In this document: piece after piece, positions 35,731 through 48,530 of the stretch
How positions within the stretch are numbered: position 1 is the first letter of the stretch
How the letters are laid out: every line of letters begins with the position of its first letter
Assembly (NCBI GenBank): GCA_020205615.1
Contig: CM035168.1
Span: 2,745,830-2,809,829, forward strand
Reading direction: 5' to 3'
Length of the DNA stretch: 64,000 nt
From: Panax quinquefolius
Lineage: Eukaryota; Streptophyta; Magnoliopsida; Apiales; Araliaceae
Program-made: the position numbers and the translations under genes
Notes under the pieces: generated by a model
Seen by the model: the letters and a program-made list of their open reading frames with translations, nothing else
Databases searched by the model: none
Told to the model about the DNA's origin: nothing

Positions 35731-37261
35731 CGCAAGCATACGCGGTCCACAAGTAATATATGAAAGTTGAGTATCGAACCCACGAGGACAAAGTCTTAAG
35801 AGATAACAAATACTAAGGTAAAGTTATTACTTATCTTATCTAAACAAGTAAAACAAGATGGTTGGTTAAGCTATGTGAATAAAACTATAAGAATAAGAGA
35901 AGTAGTTGTGCTAGGAAGTCAAGATAGGATTACAACTCCCCTAATGCGTTGCCTAATCTCCTAACTCTCCAAATTACAAACGAATCAAGGAATGGTCAAC
36001 CGAGAACAGTAAATATGCATAAGCTTCTGTCGAAGGTCAAATGCACATCCCTAGCTAGATAAAACACAATATATCTATTGGTGAAAATAACTAGGCCATG
36101 GTCATTAAGCTAAGTCTCAAGGCCACACAAGGCAAATAGGGATATGTCTATCTTATTAGTAGTTTATGCACACATTCTATTGGCATGGTCATAACATGTG
36201 TTGTTGTATTTTAAGATAGATAATAACATCCATTTGTCAATTTCCATTATTATCAATACCAATTTCTCTATCAAGCAATTAGTCATTAAATATGAAATAC
36301 AACAACCCATTCCAAAATGATTCATTATATAAAATAGGAGAGAAAGTTAATTAAGATAAACAAAAGCTTACATTGCAATCCTAAAAATGGAGTTAATTCA
36401 TATCTATGGTACTAACACACATTTTTAATACATTACACATTTTCATTAATACACAAATAAATGGGAGATTCAGAATAAGAAAACTACTGTTTTGAAGTGT
36501 TCTTCCTCCAAATCTTCTCTTCATCAAGCGTAGCTTCTTGAACTTCGTAGGATCTGATAATCATTCCTCCTTTGAAGCATAGCTTCTTTCTCTTCTAAGA
36601 ATTTAAGACTGTAATAACTATTTCTAAGCTACGCTAACTGACTGAGATTTCTATCGCAGGCGGCTGATATTAAGTATATGCATCTTCTCTCTCCTTAGGT
36701 CATTTAAAGCCTCTTTACTATCTGGACACCGAGCTCGCGTTGTGGTGCAACCATTGAACTAGCAAGTGGCGCTGCAGCGCCACGTGGGCTTCAAAAGACT
36801 GGAGGTCACGGCATGCACGTGACTCAAGAAGAGACCTCATTGACTGCAGGGCAAGGTTAACGAGAGCATGGCGTATTTGGTATGCCATAATTAAGCGTTA
36901 GGCGCCGAAAGCGTTGATCTTTGAGAGCCTATTTCCGATGAGGTCCAAGGTAGAAGCGTGACAATACGGCATGGGTTCTTCAAGATTCCTTGGCATCTGC
37001 TGGCTACCGATTTCCAAAAGATGTACCAATATACACAGGCGTTGCGGCGCGGGCTCTAAGTGTAACTCTGGCACTGCGGCTCTAGTACAGCAAAAATGGC
37101 CATTGAACCCCTGAAAATTGGAAAAGCTCTGTAAAGCCCTGCATGATAGAACTTAAATATAATAGCAACAAAATATAAGTAAAATCTAACTAAACGACTG
37201 AAAACAGGCATCAACTTAAGCCACAAAGGATCTAATTCAGAGGTATAAATCCCACTCATCA
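35731..37261 (-). mobile_element. K: inverted relative of G, solo LTR of 1.53 kb
   Basis: On the minus strand it starts TGATGAGTGGGATTTATACC, close to the G start (TGATAAGTAGGTTTTATACC), and ends GCTTGCGCA. Its end region (TGGGTTCGATACTC, TATATTACTTGTGGACCGCG) is the counterpart of the G end at 37403-37470. Length nearly equals G without inserts. A target duplication is not evident. A 71-residue frame at its edge is not a gene. Confidence 0.6.
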
Positions 37262-37507
37262 GATAACGCATTAGGTGAAGTTATAACCCCATGTCTTATT
37301 TTGCCATCTCATTTTTACATTACATAAACATAAATTGTTCATCTGTTTAAGTAAACCAAGATAATTACAAAATTATTGCATGTTAGTTAAAATACAATTC
37401 ATTTTCCTCATGGGAGAGATACTCTACTAACATTATATTACTTGTTGACCACGTGCACTTGCGTGTGTGAGTTGTTTTGATTAACACCCAAACAAGCCAA
37501 CAATAGT

Positions 37508-38666
37508 TGGGCTGAATTCAACCCGAGGATGCTTACATTGGAGTTCGAGTCAATTGGTGCCATGTACGTTGTATGGATACAATCTTACAATATATCAAGT
37601 GACAACACAATGTTTGAATGCATGGAAAGAAGAAGAAGAGGTCAAGCATCAAGGAAATGCATTCATCATGCAACCGAGATCAAAGATTGGCATTTTCAAC
37701 TTACCAAATACATACCGGCCAATTTAAGCTCGATTTCGACCTTGATCCAGCCAGAATAATTTGATCCTCAAAGAATGAACGCTGTAAAGTTATTCGTTTT
37801 CTTTTCGAAGCCTCTTGAATCACCTCAATCGGAGTTCGGACAAGAAAGGTATGGCCATTTTATCGAAGGACGTCGCAGTAAGAAAACTATACCCGCCCCG
37901 ACGGGTTTCCAAGGCATAAATTCTGCCTTGGTGGACTTGTCTCTAACCAATGCCACCCCAGCACATTTTGGCTCTACCCCAACCCATTCCTCTCTGCCTA
38001 ATGTCGCCCCAGCGGGCTTCCCAAGCCTAAAAAGCCTACCCCAACGGGTTTGTCGATTTCTAGTTTGAGTTTTTATGCGTTTTGACATATTTGGACGCAG
38101 ATTTACTTCCTCAATTATCTATTTTCAGTATCTTTTAGATTTCTAATGCATCTAGGAGTTATATTAGATAGGATTTGATTTTCATATTGGTTTGAGAGCT
38201 AGGGTTTTACATTCCGTTTGGAATTCGTATTCCTAATGGAATTAGGGTTATTGTTATTAGTATAAATAAACTACATGGATGTAAACATTATTAATTAATT
38301 CAATAATATTCAGATTTATTCTACTTATGAGAACTTTTGGTTCTTTGAATAATTTCTAAGCTAATTCCTTAGTTTATTATTTGAGATTCAATTTAACTTA
38401 TCATACAACAATACATAGTTGTGTGTTACGTCTTCTACTGAATCAATCGTCGATTGTATCGAGGTTCCTATTTCAATATAAACAAGGGCTTTAGGTGTCC
38501 TTGGTGTTCCATTCAACGCTGATTTAATTGCTTGATCGATTATACCAAGGTTCTCGTCTCAATATAGACGTTGGGTTGAGGTGTCAAAAGAGTTCCACTC
38601 TATCAACTGCGCTAGAAATGATCCGGGCGACTACCGTCTCACGCAAGCATATCGTGGAGTCCATCA
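37508..38666 (+). repeat. Main part of the E 5' LTR
   Basis: It aligns with the 3' LTR at 57250-58203. It includes the AAAGCC(T/C)(A/G)CCCC-rich block (37900-38060), a TATAAATAAAC motif near 38261 and the CTTCTACTGAATCAATCG stretch interrupted in the 3' LTR. It ends CCATCA just before the primer site. Confidence 0.82.
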
Positions 38667-38668
38667 TT

Positions 38669-38681
38669 TGGTATCAAAGTT
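38669..38681 (+). other. Primer-binding site of element E
   Basis: TGGTATCAAAGTT two bases after the LTR end. Initiator-Met tRNA type, as in the other elements. Confidence 0.7.
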
Positions 38682-39746
38682 AAGCTTTTCTTGTGAGTTA
38701 CTTACCTTTACTTTTTTGTTGAATACGTATCGGAAAAAAAATCGTGAGTATATAACAAAAAAAAAGAACGTTAGGAAAAATTTCCAAATTTTGTTTCAAT
38801 TGTTCTAACAAAACTTGTAACACACCATCAATTCCGATCAACCGAGATTTTATCCAAATTCATCATCATCAGTTCTGGTTAAAGTGCAGCCTTACTCTAA
38901 AATTCAATCTATGAGGTGTAAGACCCCAATTTTTATGAATAAAGATTAATTTTTCTCTAAATGTTATTTTGAAAAACAAGGTGTGGATTTTATATAATGT
39001 TATAGTTGTGGGTAATATTTACAAATTTTGCAAAGTAAGCAAGTTGTCATAAAATATTCATTTCGTCGGGGAATATTCATTTTATCAGAGAATATTCGTA
39101 CGACGGCATAATCATTGGTGGATCCCACAACGAAATTACTGTCGGAGTTAGCAAACGACAGAAATAACTTTTTATAAAAATAACAGCACAAGTTTTTCCG
39201 TTAAAATATTGAAAAAACCGGTGATAGAAGTACAGTAATACGCGTGGTTGCATAGTAGCACACGGTATTGCACAATATCTTTGATTATTGATGCTTACGT
39301 GAGAAGTCACTCAGTTTTATTCAATTATTGCCACAGTAATTGCTGCATAGTATCTCACATTATCGATTCAATTATTGTCACAATATTTTATATTATTGAA
39401 TCAATAATTGAGACAAAAAAGTTATTCATATTATTATTTGCATTATTGACAATGTCTAAAAAGTTTTATCGAGGAAAGGTTTGGTCACCTAATTATGCGC
39501 CAATAAGGAGAAGTCCTTATCGGAAAGCCCCATCTTTTCTGGGAATGATCTGGTTGTTAATATTGTGAGTTATAATATTAATAATGAATAAATGTTATTA
39601 AAAAATGTGTTTAGTGAAGCCAAGTGAATTGAGATAAATAGAAGGATATTTTATGAAGTAATTTTTGTAAATTTGGCTTACTATATGTACTCCCCACTCA
39701 TTTTTCAAAATCGCCGGTAGAAAGTTATCTCAGTTATGTTTTATTA

Positions 39747-39747
<1 letters not shown>

Positions 39748-39781
<34 letters not shown>
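39748..39781. repeat. (TA)n microsatellite in the LTR
   Basis: About 16 TA units. The 3' LTR copy at 49737-49754 has about half as many, and the homologous run in C lies near 18740-18772. Confidence 0.85.
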
Positions 39782-39785
<4 letters not shown>

Positions 39786-39972
39786 ATTTATTTTATTAGA
39801 TTATAAATAGCATATATTATATTTTGTTTAAATTTTTTATTTTATTAGAATATTTTATTGCAGAGTAATGAATAGTAAAAATTAGAAAATCCGTTTTTCT
39901 CCACCGAATTCGTCCGTGAGTTTTCTAAACTGTGCACCCGTGATTATATTCAAATAGTGTCATGCCATTCTC

Positions 39973-39982
39973 CTATAAATAG
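39973..39982 (+). promoter_or_regulatory. TATA box of the F 5' LTR
   Basis: CTATAAATAG, repeated at 49947-49956 in the 3' LTR. U3 is thus about 1.05 kb and the transcribed part of the LTR about 1.5 kb. Confidence 0.7.
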
Positions 39983-40374
39983 GATCCTTAGTTTAGAATT
40001 AAAAATCACACTAGAATCAGAGAATTCTTTTTCTATAATATTGTGCGTATTTCTTTTGAGTTTAAGGAAGCTTTCAGTGTAGAAAACAATACAAGTTTTC
40101 TTCAAGAATATCCCCGCCATACCAGTTAAAAATACTCTCCTTTAAAGGTAAGGGGTATTATTTTTGTTCAATATTCGTATGAAATAATATTTTCTTCCAT
40201 ACTCTGTAGAATGTAAGTAATATTATTTCGTTTCATATTTCTAATTCTACACTTCTGTTGGTAAGTATTGCTTCTATACTCTTTGAAATTAGTAGAATAT
40301 ATACTTGAAATTTGCGCTTCATCGAGTATCGTTTCACAGAAATATTTTTCTGAATATTCTTGTTAAATTTTAAT

Positions 40375-40965
40375 CTTTTCATGTCGGGGTACTATTCACG
40401 GGGTACTATTCATGAAGTACTATTCAGGGGATACTATTCACTTGAGTACTATTCACCCGGGGTACTATTCATGACAAAAATTAATTTCTTTTATGTCCAA
40501 ATTATTTGTTATACATGAATATTATTTTTGAATTTTACTCCACAAAGCAGTTATCATGTTGACAAATTGGACATTCTTGAACCCTGGATAAATTGAATTA
40601 TAAATCTTTAAAATTTATTCTTGCTTTCACTTAATTAAATTCTTATATCATTATCATCATCATCATGCTTGTATTGTGATGAAAATCATCTTTGGCCCGT
40701 AGTGCATAGATGGACTGTTGATTGGTATGATTATGACCAGGAATTATATATCGATATAATCATGGTCTGTAATGTTACAAATGATGTGGTAAAAGTCTTC
40801 ATTGGCCCGTAGTGCATTGATGAACAGTTGTTAGCATGATCATGACCATTGGTGATAATAACGAATATCCTTGGCCCATAGTGCATGGATAATTTGTGGA
40901 TGTGATACTAACGAATATCATTGGCCCGTAGTGCATGGATAATTCGATGATATGGATTATTTATT
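40375..40965 (+). repeat. Tandem arrays in the F 5' LTR
   Basis: Six units of GGGGTACTATTCA(C/T) and variants lie at about 40383-40472. Four diverged units of TTGGCCCGTAGTGCAT(A/G)GAT lie at about 40690-40945. Both are downstream of the TATA box. Confidence 0.8.
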
Positions 40966-41058
40966 GAGCTGTGTTACAGGGATAAAATATTGATGATGAA
41001 CTTTTAAATCATAGAAGATAGTAGATATCGTGATCTACTTGACTCTTCTAATGGATTG

Positions 41059-43732
41059 TGTGACGCCCCCAAAATAGGTATACATCACCCATTCTGAGTT
41101 GTCAATACATGGTATAGAAACAACTACAACTTTATTATTACAACAGTAAAACTGTGAGTTTAAATACAAATATTATCTTCTAGACAATATCTATACTCAA
41201 ATAAATCCTCATCACATTTATTGATACATTATTTTATAAAAATGGTGAGGACTACTAAACAACTCTCTCTAGAACCTTCATTCCATACCACTCGACTGCG
41301 TTTCGCTATATATTCTCGCCTCCCGAGAAAAATGGAACAAAAAGGAAAAGGGTGAGCTCAACTAGCTCGATAAAGAATATTATAACTAAGATAATATACA
41401 ACAAATTACCGAATTAGTCTTCAACAGAAAAATCTAATAGAATCTGATAGACAAACAAATTTTAAATCAATATTCATGAATGAAATAATAATTCATTAGA
41501 AGAGTTAAGTAGAGAATGCAAACTACTATCTTCTATGTATGAATTTAAAAGTTCATCGCTCTATCTTTTATCCCTCAGAACATCAATCAATATACATCCG
41601 AACCAAATATTCATCTTTTGCACTACAGGCCAAAGATATTCATCATTAGTCATGTTCATCTAAACACTGCTCATCTTTGCACTACTGGGCCAAAGATATT
41701 CTTCAGAAATCATTCATCTTTGCACTACAGGCCAAAGATATTCCATAATATCATCATTTAAGACTGAAGATGATGAAAAATATTTTTAAAGAAACGAATC
41801 CAGTGAAACAAAATGACAAGGATTAAGGATTAAGGATTCGTACTTTGTTTTATTCACGTCCAAAAAATACCTCAAAAATAATCATAGGGGTGTAAAATTC
41901 AAGAATGATCAAAACATGGATACAATCAAAGCTAGTATCCAGAATAGATATTTTGGACAAAAAGAAGAAATTTTATTTTTCGGTGAATAGTCTGAGTATC
42001 GTGAATAGTGTCGATCGTGAATAGTAACTCAAATACCAAAAGATAGAAATTTCTCAAAAAATATCTTCACGCTTCATGAATAGTACTCGTGAATAAGAAC
42101 TCGTGAATAGTAACTCGCTGAATAAGTAACTTCGTGAATAGTAACTCATAAATAGTAACTCATGAATAATAACCCAGAGCATGGAAAAGTTCCAAATTTG
42201 ATAAAAAGTTTCAACCAATATTTCAAATAATGATATTGAAGAAATAATATCATTTGAGAAGAAAATAACATCCCTTACCTCGAAAGATTAAGTCTTAATT
42301 TGAATCTAAGGGTATAGTCTTTGAAGGAACTTACACCGCCTAGCAATACTCAAAGTATACTCAAAATACTCACAAGAATACGCTTGATAATATAGAGAAA
42401 AACTTGAGTTTACGGTGTGATTTTCAATTCTAACCTAAGCACCCTATTTATAGGAAATTGCTTAGAACACCAAAAGAAAATTTAATAAATTAATAAAATA
42501 ATTATATAAATTTCTTACATGCCTAGAATCTGATTTCAGCCATCAAACACATGCCACCTTCTAGAAAAAGTAAGAAAAAACATTTTTCTAATTTTAAATA
42601 TTTTAAACTTCCAAAATCAATTATTACTTGAGCTTTAGAACTTCAATAATTCATAATAAATAGCCCTTTCATCAGAAAATTCGAATCTCGCGAGTTTTAT
42701 AGAATTTCAATTCTCTACAACTTTGCAGAAGAAAGTTTTTCCAAATTCAAATAGAAATTGACCAAAATCCACAAACGCAGGCGATTTTACGGTTTATAAT
42801 CAAATTTCGATCAATAAATGGGGTCCACCAACATGTTTATCATGTTTTAAACATTTATTGCAAAAAAATACTCTTCCTCCTCAGTATACTCATAAATCCC
42901 ACATTCGTTGTAAAAATATCACCATTATTATATTATTAAAATATAATAATACATTATCTTATCAGATAAAATTTCAATTTTCAACAATTGTCACATTAAA
43001 ATTTTTCTCCATCTATATCCATATAAAATCAATATTTTCCTCATCATATGAATCAATAATTAATTATTCACAAATAATATTACAGAATCACAATATTGAC
43101 AACCAGGCAGTTCCCAGGAAAGAGGGGGCTTTCCAATAAGAATTTCTTCTTCGGCGCCGCAATTAGGTGACCAAACCTCTCCTTAATGTAACTTTCTAGA
43201 CATTGCCAATAATGTTATCTAATAATATTATTCAGATAATATGAATTATTGCTTCGATCTTCGAAAAATACGTGTAATGACAATTATTGAACAACAATGA
43301 TATAAAATATCAACGCAAAGAATTATTAACTCGAATAAAATCTTTGAGCGAATTATTGTAACCATTATTAGTAGTGCCTTCTTACGTAAGGATCAATAAT
43401 TGGTGCAATACCGTGTAAACTATCGTGTTTTAACCACCGAGTATTTTAACAAAGATTATTAGCAATAACCACTTCTGTGCCGTTATTTTTAACCAACTTA
43501 TATTTGTCGTTTTCTTCATCCAATCGCTTTTTTAGTTATGGGGCCCACACATGGTCACTAGGCATAAATTTAATATTCCCCACAACAATGAATATTTTAT
43601 AACCACTTGCTTATTTTGGAGTATTTGCGTATTTTACCCTTAACTATCCACATTAATCAAATCAACCCTTACTATTTCAAAATAATAAATAGAGAAAATT
43701 AGATTTCATTAATAATAAGTTGGGGTCTTACA
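41059..43732 (-). mobile_element. I: solo LTR inserted in the F 5' LTR
   Basis: 2,674 bases with perfect target duplication GATTG (41054-41058 and 43733-43737). Same family as D, opposite orientation to F, no internal region. The minus-strand TATA box is at 42444-42453, with tandem arrays at about 41605-41750 and 41985-42175. Confidence 0.92.
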
Positions 43733-44170
43733 GATTGCTTGTTTCGCTGCAGTTAAACTTGTTATTTATTGTATTCTATCAGTTTTACACTGTTGAAGGC
43801 TAACGATAATTTATTCTGCATTATCTTAGTTATAATATTATTTACTTGGCTAGTTGAGCTCACCCTTTTCTTTAATTGTTCTCTTTAGGAAATGAGAACA
43901 TAGCTGGGACTAGTCGGGGAATGGAGTGACGGTCCGATATGGTGGCTGTTGCAGTCCTCACTATTTTATAAAATAGTGTGATAATAATTGTAATGAGGAC
44001 TCCATTTGAGTTTGGATATTGTCTATAAGAAAATATTCGTGTTAAAACTCTCAGCTTATGTTTTGTCGTATTTTGCACAACAGTTGTATAGTTAAGTTTG
44101 TATTTGAATTCTGTATCATGTATTTGGTGACTCATAATGGGTTGTGTATACCTATTTTTGGGACATCATA

Positions 44171-44187
44171 GTTAGTATCAAAGCTTA
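44171..44187 (+). other. Primer-binding site of element F
   Basis: GTTAGTATCAAAGCTTA follows the LTR end. It is a diverged initiator-Met type site (TGGTATC to TAGTATC). Confidence 0.6.
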
Positions 44188-44339
44188 GGGATATGATCTC
44201 TAGCTGAGATGTGAGGCTAGAACTAGGAGGGGAGAGACGGGTAAATCCTTCGCTAGTATGACCTACCTAAGTTTAATTGTTATTTAATTAGTCGGTTAGA
44301 ATATACAGATAATATGTTGCATGTCAATTAACCCTTGTT

Positions 44340-45056
44340 TTGTGGCAATGTTTGAAAAGGACATCCGAAAATGTTGAGATAAGCAATGGACCACATGAGA
44401 CCGTTGAGTCACAGCTAATCAATACCCAGGATAATGTGCATCAGGAAGGCAATAATCCTAATGTAAACAACAACACCAACCAAATGATGAGCGATGAGAT
44501 GTTCAGAATCTTTCTGAAATTTATGCAACATCGGGCGAGAGAGACTCCTATTCAAAATGCTGGTGGAAACACTGGCAACTCATGGATGGTCACCATTAAG
44601 CAATTCAAGGAGCTGGGACCTCCGGAGATTTTGGGAAAGCCAGAACCACTTAAGACAGAGGCGTGGATTAAACAGATCACCAAGATATTTGATATCTTGG
44701 GATGCTCCGAGGATCAAAAGGTTCCCTTTGCCACCTTCATGTTGCGAGGTGAGGCAAATCATTGGTGGGAATCTATAAAGAGTACTCAGCCTTCTGCACT
44801 AAAGATGTCTTGGGAGAAGTTCCAAGAATTTTTTAACGACAAGTACTTTCCCGAAAGTATTCATCACATGAAGGAGGTGGAATTCATCAACCTGGAGAAA
44901 AACAATATGACCGTATCGCAGTACCAGGCTAAGTTTGCAGAGTTATCCCAGTTTGCATCCCATTTGGTAGATAATGAGGTGCGTATGACGCAAATGTTTC
45001 TAAGAGGTTTGAAACCCGAAATACATCAATACCTTATTTCTCACAAACTTTGCTAG
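44340..45056 (+). pseudogene. Element F gag
   Basis: A 238-residue frame with the retrotransposon gag domain: WIKQITKIFDILGCSEDQKV, PFATFMLRGEANHWWESIKS, FQEFFNDKYFPESIHHMKEV, YQAKFAELSQFASHLV and MFLRGLKPEIHQYLISHKLC. It would form the capsid. A TAG at 45054-45056 cuts it before the zinc knuckles, which continue in a broken form to about 45456. The frame is otherwise open, making it the best preserved gag in the window. The true start may lie upstream; the ATG at 44340 gives the longest frame. Confidence 0.85.
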
Positions 45057-45339
45057 TATTTAGATGTTGTGAATATGGCTCAGTTATTGGAGCGTGATAA
45101 TGAGTCAACCCAACCAAGAGATAGCATCTGACAAAATGATAATACCAGTGGTAGCAATCATCGAAGCGGTGACAACAAACGTGGAGGAAATCATCATACC
45201 AGAAATGGTAACCACTTCGAAGGTAACCCTGGCCAAGATAATAAAAGTTATGAGTCAAGTGGAAATTTCAAGAAGAGAAGGTTCAACAATAATAGAAAGA
45301 CAATAGCACCATCACCCATTTTCAAGGAAAGAGAACGAC

Positions 45340-45677
45340 CACCGGTCGTATGATACAAATGCGGAGGGGAGGGACACATCAGTCCAAATTATACGCAGCA
45401 ACCCAAAGCGTATTTCAATTGTAGAAGAGAAGGTCACCTAGCTCAATTTTATCGTGTAGTGAAGACAAGTCCAGCTGGGATAGTGACACCAAATGTCATC
45501 CCAGACAAGTCAAAGCTGGTAGTTCAAGGGAGAGCGTTTATCGTGACCTCCCAAAAAGCGAAGAACCCGAACGAAGTTATCACGGGTAAGCTAATCATAA
45601 ACTCTTGCAAAGTCTATACCTTATTTGATACCGGGTTTACTCATTTTTTATTTCACCCACTTGCGCTCAAAGTTTAA
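45340..45677 (+). pseudogene. Element F zinc knuckles and protease
   Basis: Two degenerate CCHC knuckles at about 45346-45456: YKCGGEGHISPNY has lost the final Cys, and FNCRREGHLAQFY has lost the first and last. From 45459 the protease region contains LFDTGFTHFLF with the catalytic Asp-Thr-Gly intact. Flap and C-terminal sequence follow but are stopped at 45676 and by TAG at 45851-45853 (a Trp in D). Confidence 0.78.
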
Positions 45678-45679
45678 AT

Positions 45680-46732
45680 TTGACTCCATAGAAATTAGAC
45701 TTTGACTTATCTATTAAAACTCTGTTAGGAGAGACCTTCGTTACATCCACTATTTATAAATCTTGTTTGATTCAAATCGGCACCCTCACATTACCTGTCG
45801 ATCTCATCTCTTTGAAAATACTTGCATTTGATGTGATTTTAGGGATTGATTAGTTAACTACTCATTATGCTAAAATTGATTGTTTTCGTAAGGTTGTTAG
45901 TTTTCCTATTCCTAACCAACCTATTATGCGAATTCAAAAAACCAAATCACTAAAGTCAATCACTGTCATATCAAGCCATAAAGTCATTCGTTTATTGAAA
46001 AACGGATGTCAAGCTTTCTTAGCCCATGTCACGGATTTAAAAAAAAATACGTCAGATTTGAATTATATTTCTATTTTTAATAAATTTCCTGACGTATTCC
46101 TTGAAGAACTTCCTCGTCTACCCCCGGAGCGTGAAATTGAGTTTTGTATTGACCTTGAACCCGGTACAAAACCCATTTCCAAAACCTCATATCGAATGGC
46201 TCCTATTGAACTTCAGAAGTTAAAAACCCAACTGCAGGAATTGTTAGACATCGGTTTCATTCGTCCTAGTACGTCTCCTTAGGGTGCTCATATTCTATTC
46301 GTAAAGAAGAAAGATGGGAGTATGCGACTTTGCATTGACTATCGGGAGTTAAATCATGTCACCGTAAAAAATAGGTACATGTTGCCTCGCATTGATGACT
46401 TGTTTGACCAGTTGCAAGGTGCCAAATTCTTTTCAAAGATCGATATTCATTCCAGATATCATCAGCTAAAGATTAAAACTAATGACATTCTAAAGACTGC
46501 TTTCAGAACTCGATACGGGCATTACGAATTCCTAGTCATGTCTTTTGGATTGACCAATGCTCCTGCTGCCTTCATGGATATGATGAACCGAGTATTCAAG
46601 GAATATTTAGATTATTTTGTGGTTTTCTTTTTTAATGACATCCTCATTTACTCCAAAAGCCATGAAGATCATGAACAACACTTGAGGCTGATACTTCAAA
46701 AGCTTCGTAAAAACAAGTTGTATGCTAATTGA
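45680..46732 (+). pseudogene. Element F protease tail and reverse transcriptase
   Basis: FPDVFLEELPRLPPEREIEF, then KPISKTSYRMAPIELQKLK, mark the start of reverse transcriptase. [34 protein letters not shown] (first catalytic Asp) and [20 protein letters not shown] are well conserved. The catalytic box, usually YxDD, reads FFND, so the first Asp of the pair is lost. A TAG at 46280-46282 replaces a Trp conserved in D. Reverse transcriptase makes the cDNA; this copy is inactive. Confidence 0.88.
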
Positions 46733-47330
46733 AGAAATGCTAGTTCTGGCTTAAGGAAGTAGCATTTTTTGGGCACATGATATCAAATCACGGAATATCT
46801 ATTGACCCAACGAAGATTGAAGCAATTCAAAGTTGGAAGCAACCTAATTCAGTAACCGAAGTACGTAGCTTTCTGGGCTTAGCTGGTTATTATCGGAGAT
46901 TCGTGGAAGGATTTTCTTGAATCACCACTCCGTTAACTCAGCTGACTCGAAAAGATACAAAATTCAGTTGGAGCGAGGAATGTGAGAAGAGTTTTCAAGA
47001 ACTCAAGAGGAGACTCATTTCAGCACTTGTTCGATAATACCATCTGGTTTGGAAGGATTTGTCATCTATAGTGATGCTTCAGGCAGAGGTTTAGGATGTG
47101 TTCTCATGCAACATGGGAAATTCATAGCCTATGCCTCACGACAACTCAAAGAATATGAGAGAAAGTATCCTACTCGTGATCTAGAGTTGGCAACAGTTGT
47201 TTTCGTGCTAAAGATCTAGAGACATTACCTGTATGGGGAGAAAGTGGAGATCTATAAGGATTATAAAAGCCTCAAATATTTCCTCACCCAAAAAGAACTC
47301 AACATGCGGCAAAGACATTGGCTCGAGCTT
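46733..47330 (+). pseudogene. Element F end of reverse transcriptase and RNase H
   Basis: [28 protein letters not shown] and [10 protein letters not shown], then a TGA at 46918-46920 where D has CGA. RNase H follows with a frame change near 47030; the YSDAS and SRQLKEYE segments lie in another frame to about 47215. [20 protein letters not shown] closes the domain. Confidence 0.8.
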
Positions 47331-48530
47331 TTGAAAGATTACGATACCATTCACCATCCTAGAAAAGCGAACGTGGTAGCTCACGCGTTGTATAGAAGAT
47401 CATATGCGGGTACTAGTGCGATATTGTCAATGCAAAGGCCCATTTTGTATAACTTACAAAAGATGGAGATAGATTTAAAGACTCCAGGGACCTACATGAT
47501 GATGTCAAATATACGAGTAGAACTGACTTTAATCGATAAAGTTAAAGTTAAAGTTGTTCAAGCTACAGACCTGGAGCTAATGCGTATGAGGAAGAAAGTG
47601 CAAGAAGGTGCTATTCCAGAAGCAAGAATCGATGAAGAAGGAATACTTCGAGTCAAATCCAGACTTTGTGTTCCTAACGACTCTGATTTGAAGTATAAAA
47701 TCATGATGGAGGCACACAACACACCGTTTGCAATCCATCCTGGGAGTACCAAAATGTATCATGATCTTCGACATACATTTTGGTGGAGAAATATGAAGAG
47801 AGAGATAAGAGAGTTTATCTTAAGGTGATTAACTTGTCAACGTGTCAAGGCAGAGCATCAAGTGCCAAAAGGTTCATTGCAACCACTTAAAATTCCAGAA
47901 TGGAAGTGGGAGCACATTACCATGGATTTCTTTACTGATCTTCTTAGGGTTTCTCAAGGAATAGATGCAATTTGGGTCATTGTTGATAGATTAACCAAGT
48001 TTGCTCATTTCTTACCTATACGATAAACTTATTCACTTGAACGTCTTGCTCTTATATACGTAAATGAGATTGTAAGACTGCATGGTATGCCAGTATCCAT
48101 AGTTTCTAATCGAGACCCAAGATTCACTTCATGATTTTGGGTTAGTTTGCAAAAAGCTATGGGCGCGGATTTACGATTCAGCTCGGCATATCATCCTCAA
48201 ATGAACGAGCAATCGTAGAGGACTATTCAAACTTTTGAAGATATATTAAGACTATGTGTCCTAGACTTCAAAGGAAGTTAGGTCAAGTTCTTGCCATTAG
48301 TGGAATTGTCCTACAACAACAGTTATCAAGCAAGTATCGGCATGGCTCCATTCGAGGTGTTGTATGGACGAAAGTGTCGTTCTCCAGTATGTTAGGAAGA
48401 GGTGGGTGAAGCAACATTGTTGGGACCAGAATTGGTACGCATGACAACGAAAAAGATTCAAATGATCCGGCAACGTATAAAAACCTCACAAGATCGACAA
48501 AAGAGTTATGCTGATCTTCATTGAAGGGAC
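47331..48530 (+). pseudogene. Element F integrase
   Basis: The zinc finger ([17 protein letters not shown]) is interrupted by TGA at 47826-47828. The core follows with WEHITMDF (first Asp), [19 protein letters not shown], and the second Asp region near 48110. The segment that should hold the catalytic Glu, near 48210, has a stop (TAG). Further stops at 48132, 48279, 48393 and 48522 fall on conserved Arg or Trp codons. Confidence 0.82.

Larger units (their letters stand above)
24155..37502 (+). mobile_element. G: solo LTR inserted in the E 5' LTR, itself split by D and K
   Basis: It starts TGATAAGTAGG and ends AAGCCAACA, with GTAGT on the left and ATAGT (37503-37507) on the right as target duplication. 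Removing D (24408-34668) and K (35731-37261) leaves about 1.55 kb with no coding sequence. The TGATAAGTAGG start and the TATACCTACTTATC block resemble Tat-type Ty3/gypsy LTRs. Assignment to that lineage is tentative. Confidence 0.65.

Noticed and set aside
37775..38088. 97- and 87-residue frames on both strands
   Set aside because: Inside the E 5' LTR GC-rich block; the corresponding 3' LTR sequence does not preserve the frames.
39248..39568. Hydrophobic frame recurring at 18992-19222 (minus) and 49230-49454
   Set aside because: It falls in U3 upstream of the TATA box of related LTRs and varies in length and ending. It is explained by LTR homology.
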